A stretch of 20,829 bases of DNA from an uncultured Oscillospiraceae bacterium (GCA_900540865.1 UQHH01000048.1:1-20829); one strand, 5' to 3'; positions 14,570-20,829 are shown, counted from the first letter of the stretch. Numbers and translations: made by a program. The notes: generated from the sequence alone by a model not told the origin.

Positions 14570-15730
14570 ATGGAAAACAGCCCGTACAAACAGTGCCCGG
14601 TTTATAAGAAGTGCAGCGGATGCCAGCTTCAAAATATGGATTATGAAAGCCAGCTCAGATGGAAGCAGGGGCTTGTAGGCCGGCTGCTTTCCTCCTTCTG
14701 CCGCGTAAATCCCATCATTGGGATGAAAGCGCCCGTCCATTACCGCAACAAAGCGCAGGCTGTGCTGCGCACGGCAAAGGGCGGGAAGCTTGTGTCGGGC
14801 GTCTACCAGTCAAAGACGAACGGCGTCGTTTCCACAGATACCTGTATGCTCAATACGGAAAAAGCGAACGAAATCATCGCTTCGGTGCGCGCGCTCTTAA
14901 AATCCTTTAAGCTATGGGCCTACAATCCGTATGACGGCAGCGGCTTTTTAAAGCATGTGCTTGTGCGCCAGGGCTTTCAAAGCGGGGAAATCATGGTTGT
15001 GCTCGTAACGAGCACCATCACGTTCCCCGCGAAAAACAATTTTGTGAAGGCGCTTTTAAAGGAACACCCGGACATTACGACAATCGTGCTCAACGTGAAC
15101 GACCATCCGTATAAAATGATGCTCGGGCCGGCGGAGAAAACGCTTTACGGCAAGGGCTATATTACAGATACCCTTTGCGGGAGGACATTTAAAATATCGC
15201 CGCGTTCCTTTTACCAGGTCAACCCTGTCCAGACAGAGCTTCTTTATAAAAAGGCCGCCGAGATGGCGCGTCTGGGCGGGAAGGAAACGGTTATCGACGC
15301 ATACTGCGGCGTCGGCACCATCGGTATTTATTGCAGTGCGTTTGTAAAACAGGTAATCGGCGCGGAATTAAGCCGCGACGCCGTGCGCGACGCGATTGAA
15401 AACGCAAAGCTTAACCAGATAAAAAACATCTATTTCCATTGCAGGGACGCGGGCGAGTTCATGCGGGAGCTTGCGGGCTCAGGTGAACAAATCGACGTCG
15501 TGTTCACCGACCCGCCGCGCAGCGGGTGCAGCATGGAATTTTTAAACGCGCTCACTGTCCTGCGTCCCGGACGTATTGTGTATATCTCCTGCAACCCTCA
15601 GACACAGCAGCGCGACCTGCGCTTTATAACGCAGAACGGCTATAAGGTTCGGGAAATCCAGCCGGTCGATATGTTTCCGCATACGAACCATGTGGAGTGT
15701 GTGGCGGTGATGGAGAGAAATTCAAAATAA
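14570..15730 (+). CDS. rlmD: 23S rRNA (uracil-C5)-methyltransferase, RlmD/TrmA family
   Basis: A 386-residue SAM-dependent enzyme that makes 5-methyluridine in RNA, probably 23S rRNA. The iron-sulfur cluster cysteines are visible as Cys9, Cys15, Cys18 (CPVYKKCSGC) and Cys92 (DTCML), placing it with RlmD/RlmCD. The SAM-binding motif is VIDAYCGVGTIG, the DPPRSGC motif follows, and catalytic Cys341 lies in YISCNPQTQQRDL. The usual N-terminal TRAM domain of RlmD is absent: the protein begins directly at the Fe-S domain and is about 60-70 residues shorter than typical. AAAGGCGG precedes the ATG by 3 nt. Target uridine specificity (747, 1939 or both) is not resolvable from sequence. Confidence 0.92.
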   Translation: MENSPYKQCPVYKKCSGCQLQNMDYESQLRWKQGLVGRLLSSFCRVNPIIGMKAPVHYRNKAQAVLRTAKGGKLVSGVYQSKTNGVVSTDTCMLNTEKANEIIASVRALLKSFKLWAYNPYDGSGFLKHVLVRQGFQSGEIMVVLVTSTITFPAKNNFVKALLKEHPDITTIVLNVNDHPYKMMLGPAEKTLYGKGYITDTLCGRTFKISPRSFYQVNPVQTELLYKKAAEMARLGGKETVIDAYCGVGTIGIYCSAFVKQVIGAELSRDAVRDAIENAKLNQIKNIYFHCRDAGEFMRELAGSGEQIDVVFTDPPRSGCSMEFLNALTVLRPGRIVYISCNPQTQQRDLRFITQNGYKVREIQPVDMFPHTNHVECVAVMERNSK

Positions 15731-15745
15731 TAGTCCGCATTCTGA

Positions 15746-15777
15746 AGCCGCCCGGCAAAAACACCGGGCGGCTTTTT
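15746..15777 (+). terminator. Terminator of the RlmD-type gene
   Basis: A perfect 10-bp stem AGCCGCCCGG/CCGGGCGGCT with an 8-nt A-rich loop is followed by TTTTT. Confidence 0.92.
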
Positions 15778-15833
15778 GCGTGGCTTTGCGCAGAATTATG
15801 TTTTGATAAAGATTAAACATTGCCGAAGAAAAT

Positions 15834-15861
15834 TTGACATTTTCTGTTATTACGCTAAAAT
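15834..15861 (+). promoter_or_regulatory. Promoter of the GIY-YIG nuclease gene
   Basis: Consensus TTGACA (15834-15839), a 16-bp spacer and TAAAAT (15856-15861) form a strong promoter. The predicted leader is about 35 nt and carries TTAGGAG before the ATG. Confidence 0.75.
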
Positions 15862-15902
15862 TATTTTATATTCTGCAAATTGTTAAATTTTTAGGAGTAA
15901 AA

Positions 15903-16769
15903 ATGAGAAAAACAGAACGTTCTGATGTAAAATATCCCATGTGGCGCAAAAAAGTCGATTCAAGTTTTTTAATACATAATGGAACTACCATTCCAATGTG
16001 GGTTTGCGACCTTTGGAACCTAGATCATTATGTTTATCAGGTAAACAAAAGAAGCGACCCGCGTGCGAAAGTATCTATTATATTTAATGATGTAACATAT
16101 GAAGGGGCAGTTACATTTTCACATCCCAAACAGAGAGCGAACCGCGTTTATAGATTATGGTACACAGAGCAATTAAACTATGAGATTAAGCAAACATTTA
16201 TAATGAGCTATATCCGTTACCTAGAATCCGCGCTTCGTAAAGATAAAACAAACATGGTAGAAAATGAGGTCCCATTTTGGGAGTTTCTTGATATTGAATA
16301 TGATTTTCATAATAGAAGATTTATTTTTAAATCCTATTACACGCAAAAATCCACTTTCCCTGCATTGTACGGACGGCTTATTAATTCACCTGCACTAAAA
16401 AAGCTGGATGATGAATTAAATAATAAATCATCCTTTCGAATTTATAAGCAGGATTGGAAACAACGGGATCAATTTGAATTTGAACTTGGTGCTGAAAATG
16501 TTATTTATACTTTGGTTGATACAAAAAATAGTTTAATATATGTCGGTGAGGCAAAAAATTTAATTTCAAGATTTCGGCAAGGGCATACTTCTATTAAAAA
16601 TTGGGATTTTTATCGATATGATGTTCTTCCAAAACAATTAGAACCGCACAGAAAAGTCATTGAAAGAATGATTATCCGCGATTATGCCACCCTATTTAAT
16701 AATACAAAGCAAATAGAAAGTCTTAAACTCTCCAATTATACGCTCGTAAATGACAGAATCGATAAATAA
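15903..16769 (+). CDS. GIY-YIG nuclease with unrecognised N-terminal domain
   Basis: A 288-residue protein whose C-terminal part (about 198-288) is a GIY-YIG endonuclease domain. It shows VIYTLVD with Tyr202, LIYVGEAKNL with Tyr213 and Gly215, Arg223 in ISRFRQGH, Glu254 in VIERMIIRDY and Asn266/267, which together cover the catalytic residues of the fold. Residues 1-195 are unfamiliar; they include HNGTTIPMWVCDLW and HPKQRANRVYRLWY, and may bind DNA or recognise a target. The gene is clearly more AT-rich than its neighbours and has its own promoter and terminator, suggesting horizontal acquisition. No methyltransferase adjoins it. A restriction-like or anti-phage role is possible but unproven; a repair or homing nuclease is an alternative. 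ATG at 15903 is chosen because AGGAG lies about 7 nt upstream. Confidence 0.8.
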   Translation: MRKTERSDVKYPMWRKKVDSSFLIHNGTTIPMWVCDLWNLDHYVYQVNKRSDPRAKVSIIFNDVTYEGAVTFSHPKQRANRVYRLWYTEQLNYEIKQTFIMSYIRYLESALRKDKTNMVENEVPFWEFLDIEYDFHNRRFIFKSYYTQKSTFPALYGRLINSPALKKLDDELNNKSSFRIYKQDWKQRDQFEFELGAENVIYTLVDTKNSLIYVGEAKNLISRFRQGHTSIKNWDFYRYDVLPKQLEPHRKVIERMIIRDYATLFNNTKQIESLKLSNYTLVNDRIDK

Positions 16770-16800
16770 GTAAGCCCGCCGTATGGCGGGCTTACTTTCT
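16769..16800 (+). terminator. Terminator of the GIY-YIG nuclease gene
   Basis: A perfect 12-bp stem AGTAAGCCCGCC/GGCGGGCTTACT with a 4-nt loop overlaps the stop codon and is followed by TTCT. The U-run is weak but the stem is very stable. Confidence 0.75.
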
Positions 16801-16892
16801 GCTCATTCGTATGCAGACTTGCCCATTTTCAAGACTATCTCGATTTGACTTGCGTGATTCCCTTTTTAATTTTCACTCTTTTGGGCCGCAAA

Positions 16893-16934
16893 ATCATACA
16901 ATTTGCAGGATTCATCATACAATCTGCATGATTG
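16893..16934. repeat. Tandem 21-bp direct repeat, operator-like
   Basis: Two directly adjacent 21-bp units (16893-16913 and 16914-16934) share 18 of 21 bases, both beginning ATCATACAAT and containing TGCA and GATT. A period of exactly two helical turns would place two bound proteins on one DNA face. The repeat lies immediately upstream of a TTGACA (16937-16942) and about 75 bp before the DUF6809-like gene, so it probably binds a regulator of that gene. The regulator is unknown. Confidence 0.6.
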
Positions 16935-17009
16935 CATTGACATAATAATACATTGCATGTTAGCCTTCAATTACAGTTGATATAACATATGGATTGGAGG
17001 CTATTTATC

Positions 17010-17282
17010 ATGAAACCACTGCTTGAACAGCTCTATTTTAGCGAGATTATCCCGAACACAGCCGCGGTGCCCAACAGCCCGGAATACAACAAATTGATTG
17101 CCCGCGTGTTTTCCAAAGAGGAGTACTTTCACAACATTTTGGAGGGCGACGAACGCAAAGCCTTTCAAAGCTATATGGAAGACCAGAGCGAGGTCAACAG
17201 CCTCAATGGCTATGAAAACTTCGCAAACGGCTTCCGCCTTGGCGTGCGGCTTTTGCTGGAGGCGCTGGAACAGGGGAAGTAG
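17010..17282 (+). CDS. DUF6809-like small protein
   Basis: A 90-residue cytoplasmic protein without signal peptide or membrane segment. It has the pattern I associate with the Firmicutes DUF6809 family: an opening LLEQLYFSEI, a middle NSPEYNKLIARVFSKEEYF and a closing amphipathic helix NGYENFANGFRLGVRLLLEAL. The function is unknown; related small proteins often occur in accessory or mobile regions. ATG at 17010 is chosen because GGAGG lies 9 nt upstream; the frame is also open from 16989 but without a ribosome site. It lies alone behind a tandem repeat and ahead of a hairpin-rich spacer. Confidence 0.65.
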   Translation: MKPLLEQLYFSEIIPNTAAVPNSPEYNKLIARVFSKEEYFHNILEGDERKAFQSYMEDQSEVNSLNGYENFANGFRLGVRLLLEALEQGK

Positions 17283-17767
17283 GCTTTTGTTCTGCGAACG
17301 GCCTAGTTCTGTTTTTTGAAGCATTCTGCTTCTTGGTTTCTTTCATAAAACTTTCTATGCTATCTTTTTCAAAAGGAAGAAACCGTTTTCGCCGGTTTCC
17401 TCCTTTTGGAATCTTCTTTCCGGCGACAGGGAAAACCTCGTCGCAGGTTTTCCCTTGACCCTTTCCAGCCGAGCAAGGGGCTGCGCCCCTTACAATCCCC
17501 GTTTTATAGAAAACTTGACCGTTCCTCGTTTTATGTGCGGAGCGTAGAAAAGATGCTACGGGACCGCCCAGCGCCGCGCCTTCGCGCGGAATACTTCGCT
17601 GGTGTGGTACTTTGTACGCTTTAAAAAATGGCGTCGTGGGTGCGGTGCTTAGTGGCTTATTGACAATTGCGGAAAAAATATCCTTTTGAAGTTGTGAATC
17701 GTGCCGCGGGATGATATAATAATAAAATCGGCAGATAACGGCGGGAAACCGCCGTTTCAATAATACT
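17283..17767. other. Hairpin-rich non-coding island between the DUF6809-like gene and metG
   Basis: No supported gene is present. At least four stable hairpins crowd 17368-17602. They are a stem of about 18 bp at 17368-17410 (AAAAGGAAGAAACCG with its near-perfect complement), a perfect 11-bp stem at 17428-17455 (AGGGAAAACCT), a perfect 7-bp stem at 17475-17491 (AAGGGGC/GCCCCTT) and a two-part stem at 17568-17602 (CCAGCG/CGCTGG enclosing CCGCGC/GCGCGG). Such clusters occur as dispersed non-coding repeats or small mobile elements in Clostridia; a structured RNA is an alternative. The metG promoter lies at its right edge. No T-box is seen. Confidence 0.6.
17692..17720 (+). promoter_or_regulatory. 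Promoter of metG
   Basis: TTGTGA (17692-17697), a 17-bp spacer and consensus TATAAT (17715-17720) with an upstream TGA (extended -10) form a good promoter. The leader of about 55 nt contains one 8-bp hairpin with a GAAA tetraloop (AACGGCGG/CCGCCGTT, 17738-17757) before the ribosome site GGAGG. Confidence 0.75.
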
Positions 17768-17782
17768 TTGGAGGAAGAAACC

Positions 17783-19723
17783 ATGTGTAAAAAGAAGTTT
17801 TACATCACAACCGCAATCGCTTACACATCACGTAAGCCCCATATCGGCAACAGCTACGAGATTGTTCTGACCGACGCTATCGCGCGGTACAAGCGAATGC
17901 AGGGCTGCGACGTTTTCTTCCTGACCGGCACGGACGAGCATGGGCAGAAGATAGAGGATTACGCCAGGGAGGCCGGCGTCTCCCCAAAGGAATACGTAGA
18001 CGGCGTGGCGGGGGAAATCAGGAGTATCTGCGATTTGCTCAACACCACCTACGACAAATTTATCCGCACGACCGACGATTACCACGAGCGCGCCGTGCAG
18101 AAGATATTCAAAAAGCTTTATGAACAGGGGGACATCTACAAAAGCGAGTACGAGGGCATGTACTGTACCCCGTGTGAAAGCTTTTGGACGCCGTCGCAGC
18201 TAAAGGATGGCAAATGCCCCGACTGCGGCAGGGAGGTAAAGGCCGCGAAGGAAGAGGCTTATTTCCTGCGCCTGTCCAAATACCAGAAACAGCTTGAGCA
18301 GTTTATCGAGGACAACCCCGATTATATCTATCCCGAAAGCCGCAAGAAGGAAATGGTCAACAACTTCATTAAGCCGGGCCTGCAGGATTTATGCGTTTCG
18401 AGAACCTCTTTTAAATGGGGAATCCCGGTCGATTTCGACCCGGGCCACGTCGTTTATGTTTGGATAGACGCGCTGTCGAACTATATTACGGCGCTCGGCT
18501 ATGACCCGGGCGGCTCCGGCGACCTTTACAAAAAATACTGGCCGGCAGACGTGCACATCATCGGCAAGGACATCCTGCGCTTCCATACCATTTACTGGCC
18601 GATTATGCTCATGGCGCTCGGCGAGCCGCTTCCAAAGCAGGTGTTCGGCCATCCGTGGCTGCTGTTCGGCGCGGATAAAATGAGCAAATCGCGCGGAAAC
18701 GTCATTTATGCCGACGATTTGGTAAAGCTTCTCGGCGTGGACGCGGTGCGTTATTACCTGCTGTCTGAGATGCCCTATACCTCAGACGGCTCAATCACCT
18801 ACGAAACCATCTTCGAGCGCTTCAATTCCGATTTAGCCAATACGCTTGGCAATCTCGTCAACCGCACGATTGCAATGAGCAACAAGTATTTCGGCGGGGA
18901 AATCATGCCTCCCGCCTGTACGGAGCAGGTGGACGGCGAGCTTTCGCGCCTTGCGCTCCAGACCGTGAAGGACGTCGACGATTTGATTGCCCAGTACCGC
19001 ATAAGCGACGCGCTCGACAAAATCATGAACCTTGCGCGCCGCAGCAACAAATATATTGACGAAACGGCGCCCTGGGTGCTCGCTAAGGACGAGAAGGACA
19101 AAGCGCGCCTCGGAACGGTGCTTTATAACCTGCTGGAAAGCATCCGGTTCCTGGCTGTCCTGCTCACCCCGTTTATGCCCGATACGGCAAAAGCGATTTT
19201 GGAGCAGATGAACTGCTCCGTTTCCGGGTATGATTCCTTAAGCGCGTTCGGCGCGCTCCAGGCGGGCGAAAAGGTCGGCACGGCTGTACCGCTGTTCTCG
19301 CGTATCGATTCTCAAAAAATGCTGGAGGAAATCGCCGCGCAGAAAAAGGCGGAGGAAGAGCAGGCAAAGAAGAGCGAACGGCCTAAAATAGAGGGGCTGG
19401 CGCAGATTGGTATCGAGGATTTTATGAAGGTCGAGCTGCGCGCGGCCAAGGTAACGGCATGCGAGCCGGTCAAAAAGGCAAAAAAGCTCTTGAAGCTAAA
19501 GCTTGACGACGGCGAGCGTGAGCGCACAGTCGCTTCCGGCATAGCAAAGTTTTATGCGCCGGAGGATTTAATTGGGAAAACGGTCGTCCTCGTTGCAAAC
19601 CTAAAGCCCGCCGTGCTCTGCGGTGTGGAAAGCGAGGGAATGATTCTCGCCTCCGACTGCGGCGAAGGGGTCAAGGTGCTGTTTTTAGACGGCTCCATCC
19701 CCGCGGGCAGCAGGATACGCTGA
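17783..19723 (+). CDS. metG: Methionyl-tRNA synthetase
   Basis: A 646-residue class I aminoacyl-tRNA synthetase that charges tRNA-Met. The HIGH-type motif is HIGN (20-23) and the KMSKS loop is intact at 299-303. A zinc knuckle lies between them (CTPC and CPDC around 128-150), followed by the helical anticodon-binding domain. A C-terminal EMAP-II/Arc1p-type tRNA-binding domain (about 540-646, IEDFMKVELRAAKVTACEPV and ANLKPAVLCGVESEGMILA) provides dimerisation and tRNA affinity. It is reached through a charged Lys/Glu linker. Length is normal. ATG at 17783 has GGAGG 8 nt upstream; a TTG at 17768 overlaps that site. The gene is monocistronic in this window. Confidence 0.97.
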   Translation: MCKKKFYITTAIAYTSRKPHIGNSYEIVLTDAIARYKRMQGCDVFFLTGTDEHGQKIEDYAREAGVSPKEYVDGVAGEIRSICDLLNTTYDKFIRTTDDYHERAVQKIFKKLYEQGDIYKSEYEGMYCTPCESFWTPSQLKDGKCPDCGREVKAAKEEAYFLRLSKYQKQLEQFIEDNPDYIYPESRKKEMVNNFIKPGLQDLCVSRTSFKWGIPVDFDPGHVVYVWIDALSNYITALGYDPGGSGDLYKKYWPADVHIIGKDILRFHTIYWPIMLMALGEPLPKQVFGHPWLLFGADKMSKSRGNVIYADDLVKLLGVDAVRYYLLSEMPYTSDGSITYETIFERFNSDLANTLGNLVNRTIAMSNKYFGGEIMPPACTEQVDGELSRLALQTVKDVDDLIAQYRISDALDKIMNLARRSNKYIDETAPWVLAKDEKDKARLGTVLYNLLESIRFLAVLLTPFMPDTAKAILEQMNCSVSGYDSLSAFGALQAGEKVGTAVPLFSRIDSQKMLEEIAAQKKAEEEQAKKSERPKIEGLAQIGIEDFMKVELRAAKVTACEPVKKAKKLLKLKLDDGERERTVASGIAKFYAPEDLIGKTVVLVANLKPAVLCGVESEGMILASDCGEGVKVLFLDGSIPAGSRIR

Positions 19724-19842
19724 TTAAAACGGACGAAGGGGCCGGGCCGCAGGCCGGTTTCCCTTAGCGCTTCCGCGTATCGTTTTCATATTGGCAGCTT
19801 TTCTTTAAAACAGAGTAAGAAGATTTGATAAACGCTTAAAAG

Positions 19843-19875
19843 TGGGGGAAACCGTTTGGTTTTCCCTCTTTTTTA
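19843..19875 (+). terminator. Probable terminator downstream of metG
   Basis: GGGGGAAACC pairs with GGTTTTCCCTC (one bulged base) around a GTTT loop and is followed by TTTTTTAT. It is about 120 bp beyond the metG stop codon, so it may end metG transcripts or an unannotated small RNA. Confidence 0.6.
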
Positions 19876-20005
19876 TAGAGATAAACATATGCCCTATGAA
19901 AATTTGCGATAATACTTTTTATAAGCTTATGCAGACAAAAAAATTTCTGCCATGCACCCTTTTGTGCTGGGATTCAATAAAGCTTACAACTCTACGGAGC
20001 GTTTG

Positions 20006-20034
20006 TTGCATTTACCAGGAAGCGCGGGTATGAT
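20006..20034 (+). promoter_or_regulatory. Promoter of the HTH-desulfoferrodoxin gene
   Basis: TTGCAT (20006-20011), a 17-bp spacer and TATGAT (20029-20034) form a plausible promoter. Transcription from about 20041 would start at the ribosome site GGGAGGTG itself, leaving a leader of about 14 nt. Confidence 0.55.
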
Positions 20035-20054
20035 TTGAATGGGAGGTGAAGAAA

Positions 20055-20642
20055 ATGGATTGCACAAAGGTCGGCAGGCTGATTCAAAGCCTGCGCCGGG
20101 AAAGAGGCATGACGCAAAAGGCTCTTGCGAATGAGCTGCGTATCAGCGACAGGACGATTTCAAAATGGGAACGCGGAATCGGCTGCCCTGATGTGTCCCT
20201 GCTTGGCGCGCTGTCTGCCGTTTTAGAAGTCGATATAGAAAAAATACTGGCAGGCGATTTGGAGCCAAACGCCATGGATGGAGGGAATATGAAAAAAATC
20301 AAATTCTATGCTTGCCCGAATTGCGGCAGCACCCTGTTTTGTACGGGGGAAAATGAAATTTCCTGCTGCGGCAGGAAGCAGGCCCCGTTGACGACCCAGC
20401 AGGAGGATTCGGGGCATAGCATCCATGTGGAGGAGATTGAGGAGGATTACTATATCACCTTACAGCATGAAATGAGTAAGCAGCATTACATTACCTTTAT
20501 GGCATACGTTGCTTATGACAGGGTGCTTTTCATAAAGCTGTATCCCGAGCAGGACGCGCAGGCGCGGTTCCCCAAAATGCGCGGCGGCGTATTATATGTC
20601 TGCTGCAGTAAGCACGGGCTTATCAGAAAGGGTAAGCTATAA
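20055..20642 (+). CDS. XRE-family HTH protein fused to a desulfoferrodoxin/superoxide-reductase-like domain
   Basis: A 195-residue putative metal-dependent transcriptional regulator. Residues 4-66 are a Cro/CI-type helix-turn-helix (LRRERGMTQKALANELRISD, then TISKWERG). Residues 82-195 resemble class II desulfoferrodoxin. A desulforedoxin-like four-cysteine site is formed by Cys87, Cys90, Cys104 and Cys105. A superoxide-reductase-like centre has His121, His138, His144, Cys184 and His187; the H-x5-H and C-x2-H spacings equal those of the enzyme. The catalytic Glu-Lys before the first histidine (EKH) is replaced by Ser-Gly, so the domain may sense rather than reduce superoxide (inference). ATG at 20055 has GGAGG 8 nt upstream. 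An internal GGAGG precedes Met79 at the domain junction, so the C-terminal domain might also be made separately. Confidence 0.85.
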   Translation: MDCTKVGRLIQSLRRERGMTQKALANELRISDRTISKWERGIGCPDVSLLGALSAVLEVDIEKILAGDLEPNAMDGGNMKKIKFYACPNCGSTLFCTGENEISCCGRKQAPLTTQQEDSGHSIHVEEIEEDYYITLQHEMSKQHYITFMAYVAYDRVLFIKLYPEQDAQARFPKMRGGVLYVCCSKHGLIRKGKL

Positions 20643-20688
20643 AAGCACAAGGGCAGGTGTAGCTACCTGCCCTTGTGCTTTTCTTTCT
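20643..20688 (+). terminator. Terminator of the HTH-desulfoferrodoxin gene
   Basis: A perfect 16-bp stem (AAGCACAAGGGCAGGT and its complement) with a 6-nt loop is followed by TTCTTTCTT, starting right after the stop codon. The second IS200-type element begins immediately beyond. Confidence 0.93.
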
Positions 20689-20754
20689 TGTAACCGAAAA
20701 CCCCCGGCAGTGCCGGGGGTTCAGAAAAGCTTTAGCGATGAATAGGAAATAAAA

Positions 20755-20812
20755 ACTCCTTTTGGTAGAATAAAAGTGCGGCCTGACAACTGCACAAAAA
20801 ACCAAAAGGAGG
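20755..20812 (+). promoter_or_regulatory. Inverted repeat over the ribosome site of the second IS transposase
   Basis: ACTCCTTTTGGT (20755-20766) is complementary to ACCAAAAGGAGG (20801-20812) over 11 consecutive bases. The second arm contains AAAGGAGG, the ribosome site for the ATG at 20824. The layout is the same as at 2893-2953 in the first element although the sequence differs, which supports an RBS-sequestering function. Confidence 0.7.
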
Positions 20813-20823
20813 ACATTCAAGAA

Positions 20824-20829
20824 ATGAAT
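20824..20829 (+). CDS. tnpA: Start of a second IS200-type transposase gene (partial)
   Basis: Only the first two codons (ATG AAT) lie in the window, 11 nt after AGGAGG. The call rests entirely on the upstream IS200-type left-end hairpin and RBS-masking inverted repeat; no protein sequence can be read. Confidence 0.5.

Larger units (their letters stand above)
19724..20054. other. Intergenic region between metG and the HTH-desulfoferrodoxin gene
   Basis: No supported gene lies here. A GC-rich imperfect hairpin sits at about 19735-19767 just after metG, a clearer terminator at 19843-19875, and the promoter of the next gene at 20006-20034. A 63-codon open frame starting at 19842 overlaps the terminator and has no ribosome site. 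Confidence 0.6.
20688..20829 (+). mobile_element. Left end of a second IS200-type element, cut by the window edge
   Basis: A hairpin (ACCCCCGG/CCGGGGGT, 20700-20720) stands where the IS200 left-end hairpin would be. It is followed by GGAAATAAAAA (20745-20755), the same 11-nt string found after the hairpin of the element at 2854-2882. Next comes an inverted repeat around a ribosome site, then an ATG six bases before the window ends. The tip coordinate is approximate. Hairpin and loop sequences differ from the first element, so this is a different IS of the same family. Confidence 0.7.

Noticed and set aside
16893..16934. Minimal CRISPR repeat
   Set aside because: The two units are directly adjacent without spacers, are only 21 bp and imperfect, and no cas gene is present.
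15903..17282. Classical restriction-modification pair
   Set aside because: The neighbour of the GIY-YIG gene is a 90-residue DUF6809-like protein, not a methyltransferase, and no SAM-binding motif is near.
17283..17767. T-box or other tRNA-sensing leader for metG
   Set aside because: No AGGGTGGNACCGCG-type T-box sequence or specifier-loop pattern is present, and the metG promoter leaves only about 55 nt of leader.
17203..17784. 193-codon open frame on the minus strand through the hairpin island
   Set aside because: It is antisense to the DUF6809-like gene end and spans inverted repeats and the metG promoter. Its product is a basic low-complexity sequence with no family pattern, and it lacks a ribosome site.
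19842..20033. 63-codon open frame before the HTH-desulfoferrodoxin gene
   Set aside because: It starts inside a rho-independent terminator, lacks a ribosome site and overlaps the next promoter.

Overview
The window looks like chromosomal DNA of a Gram-positive anaerobe in the Clostridia, probably the Oscillospirales/Ruminococcaceae. The grounds are: core genes that look around 50% GC or somewhat higher with AT-rich spacers, strong AGGAGG-type ribosome sites, Firmicutes-style promoters and terminators, clostridial families (DUF4830, DUF6809-like, DUF815 ATPase, a desulfoferrodoxin-like domain) and a secreted starch-binding protein. The taxon is inferred, not shown.

Layout. 1-379: non-coding, with two LacI/CcpA-type palindromes 21 bp apart. 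380-1630 (-): secreted protein with two CBM26 starch-binding modules; a third copy of the palindrome lies in its promoter region. 1856-2770 (+): divergent AraC-family regulator. About 2835-3560: an intact IS200-type insertion sequence. 3563-5453 (-): metallo-beta-lactamase-fold hydrolase with an altered metal motif, a small unidentified ORF, and a GNAT acetyltransferase. 5680-6786 (-): orphan MsmX/UgpC-type sugar ABC ATPase. 6959-9350 (-): RsuA-type pseudouridine synthase, DUF4830 membrane protein, HAD phosphatase and FlK-type thioesterase. 9540-11442 (+): DUF1624/HGSNAT-like membrane acyltransferase behind a structured leader, then ychF. 11575-11694 (-): a solitary 5S rRNA gene with its own promoter and terminator. 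11983-14494 (+): DUF815 AAA+ ATPase overlapping a lipoprotein that joins a BtuF/FepB-like binding domain to a peptidoglycan-binding domain. 14570-15730 (+): RlmD-type 23S rRNA methyltransferase without a TRAM domain. 15903-16769 (+): AT-rich, self-contained GIY-YIG nuclease gene. 17010-17282 (+): small DUF6809-like protein behind a 21-bp tandem repeat. 17283-17767: hairpin-rich non-coding island. 17783-19723 (+): metG. 20055-20642 (+): an XRE helix-turn-helix fused to a desulfoferrodoxin/superoxide-reductase-like domain. About 20690 to the end: left end of a second IS200-type element, with tnpA beginning in the last six bases.

How the genes fit together. Most of the window is housekeeping (translation, rRNA modification, 5S rRNA) mixed with carbohydrate functions. 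The starch-binding protein, the AraC regulator and the LacI/CcpA-type sites form one likely regulatory unit. The sugar ATPase may power one or more oligosaccharide transporters encoded elsewhere. The three loci most worth following are the HTH-desulfoferrodoxin fusion (a candidate metal-based redox or superoxide sensor), the isolated GIY-YIG nuclease with an unrecognised N-terminal half (a candidate restriction or defence effector), and the DUF815 ATPase paired with a binding-protein/peptidoglycan-binding fusion. Both IS200-type elements lie directly behind a strong terminator and carry an inverted repeat that would sequester the transposase ribosome-binding site. No CRISPR array, tRNA gene, prophage module or methyltransferase partner for the nuclease was seen.
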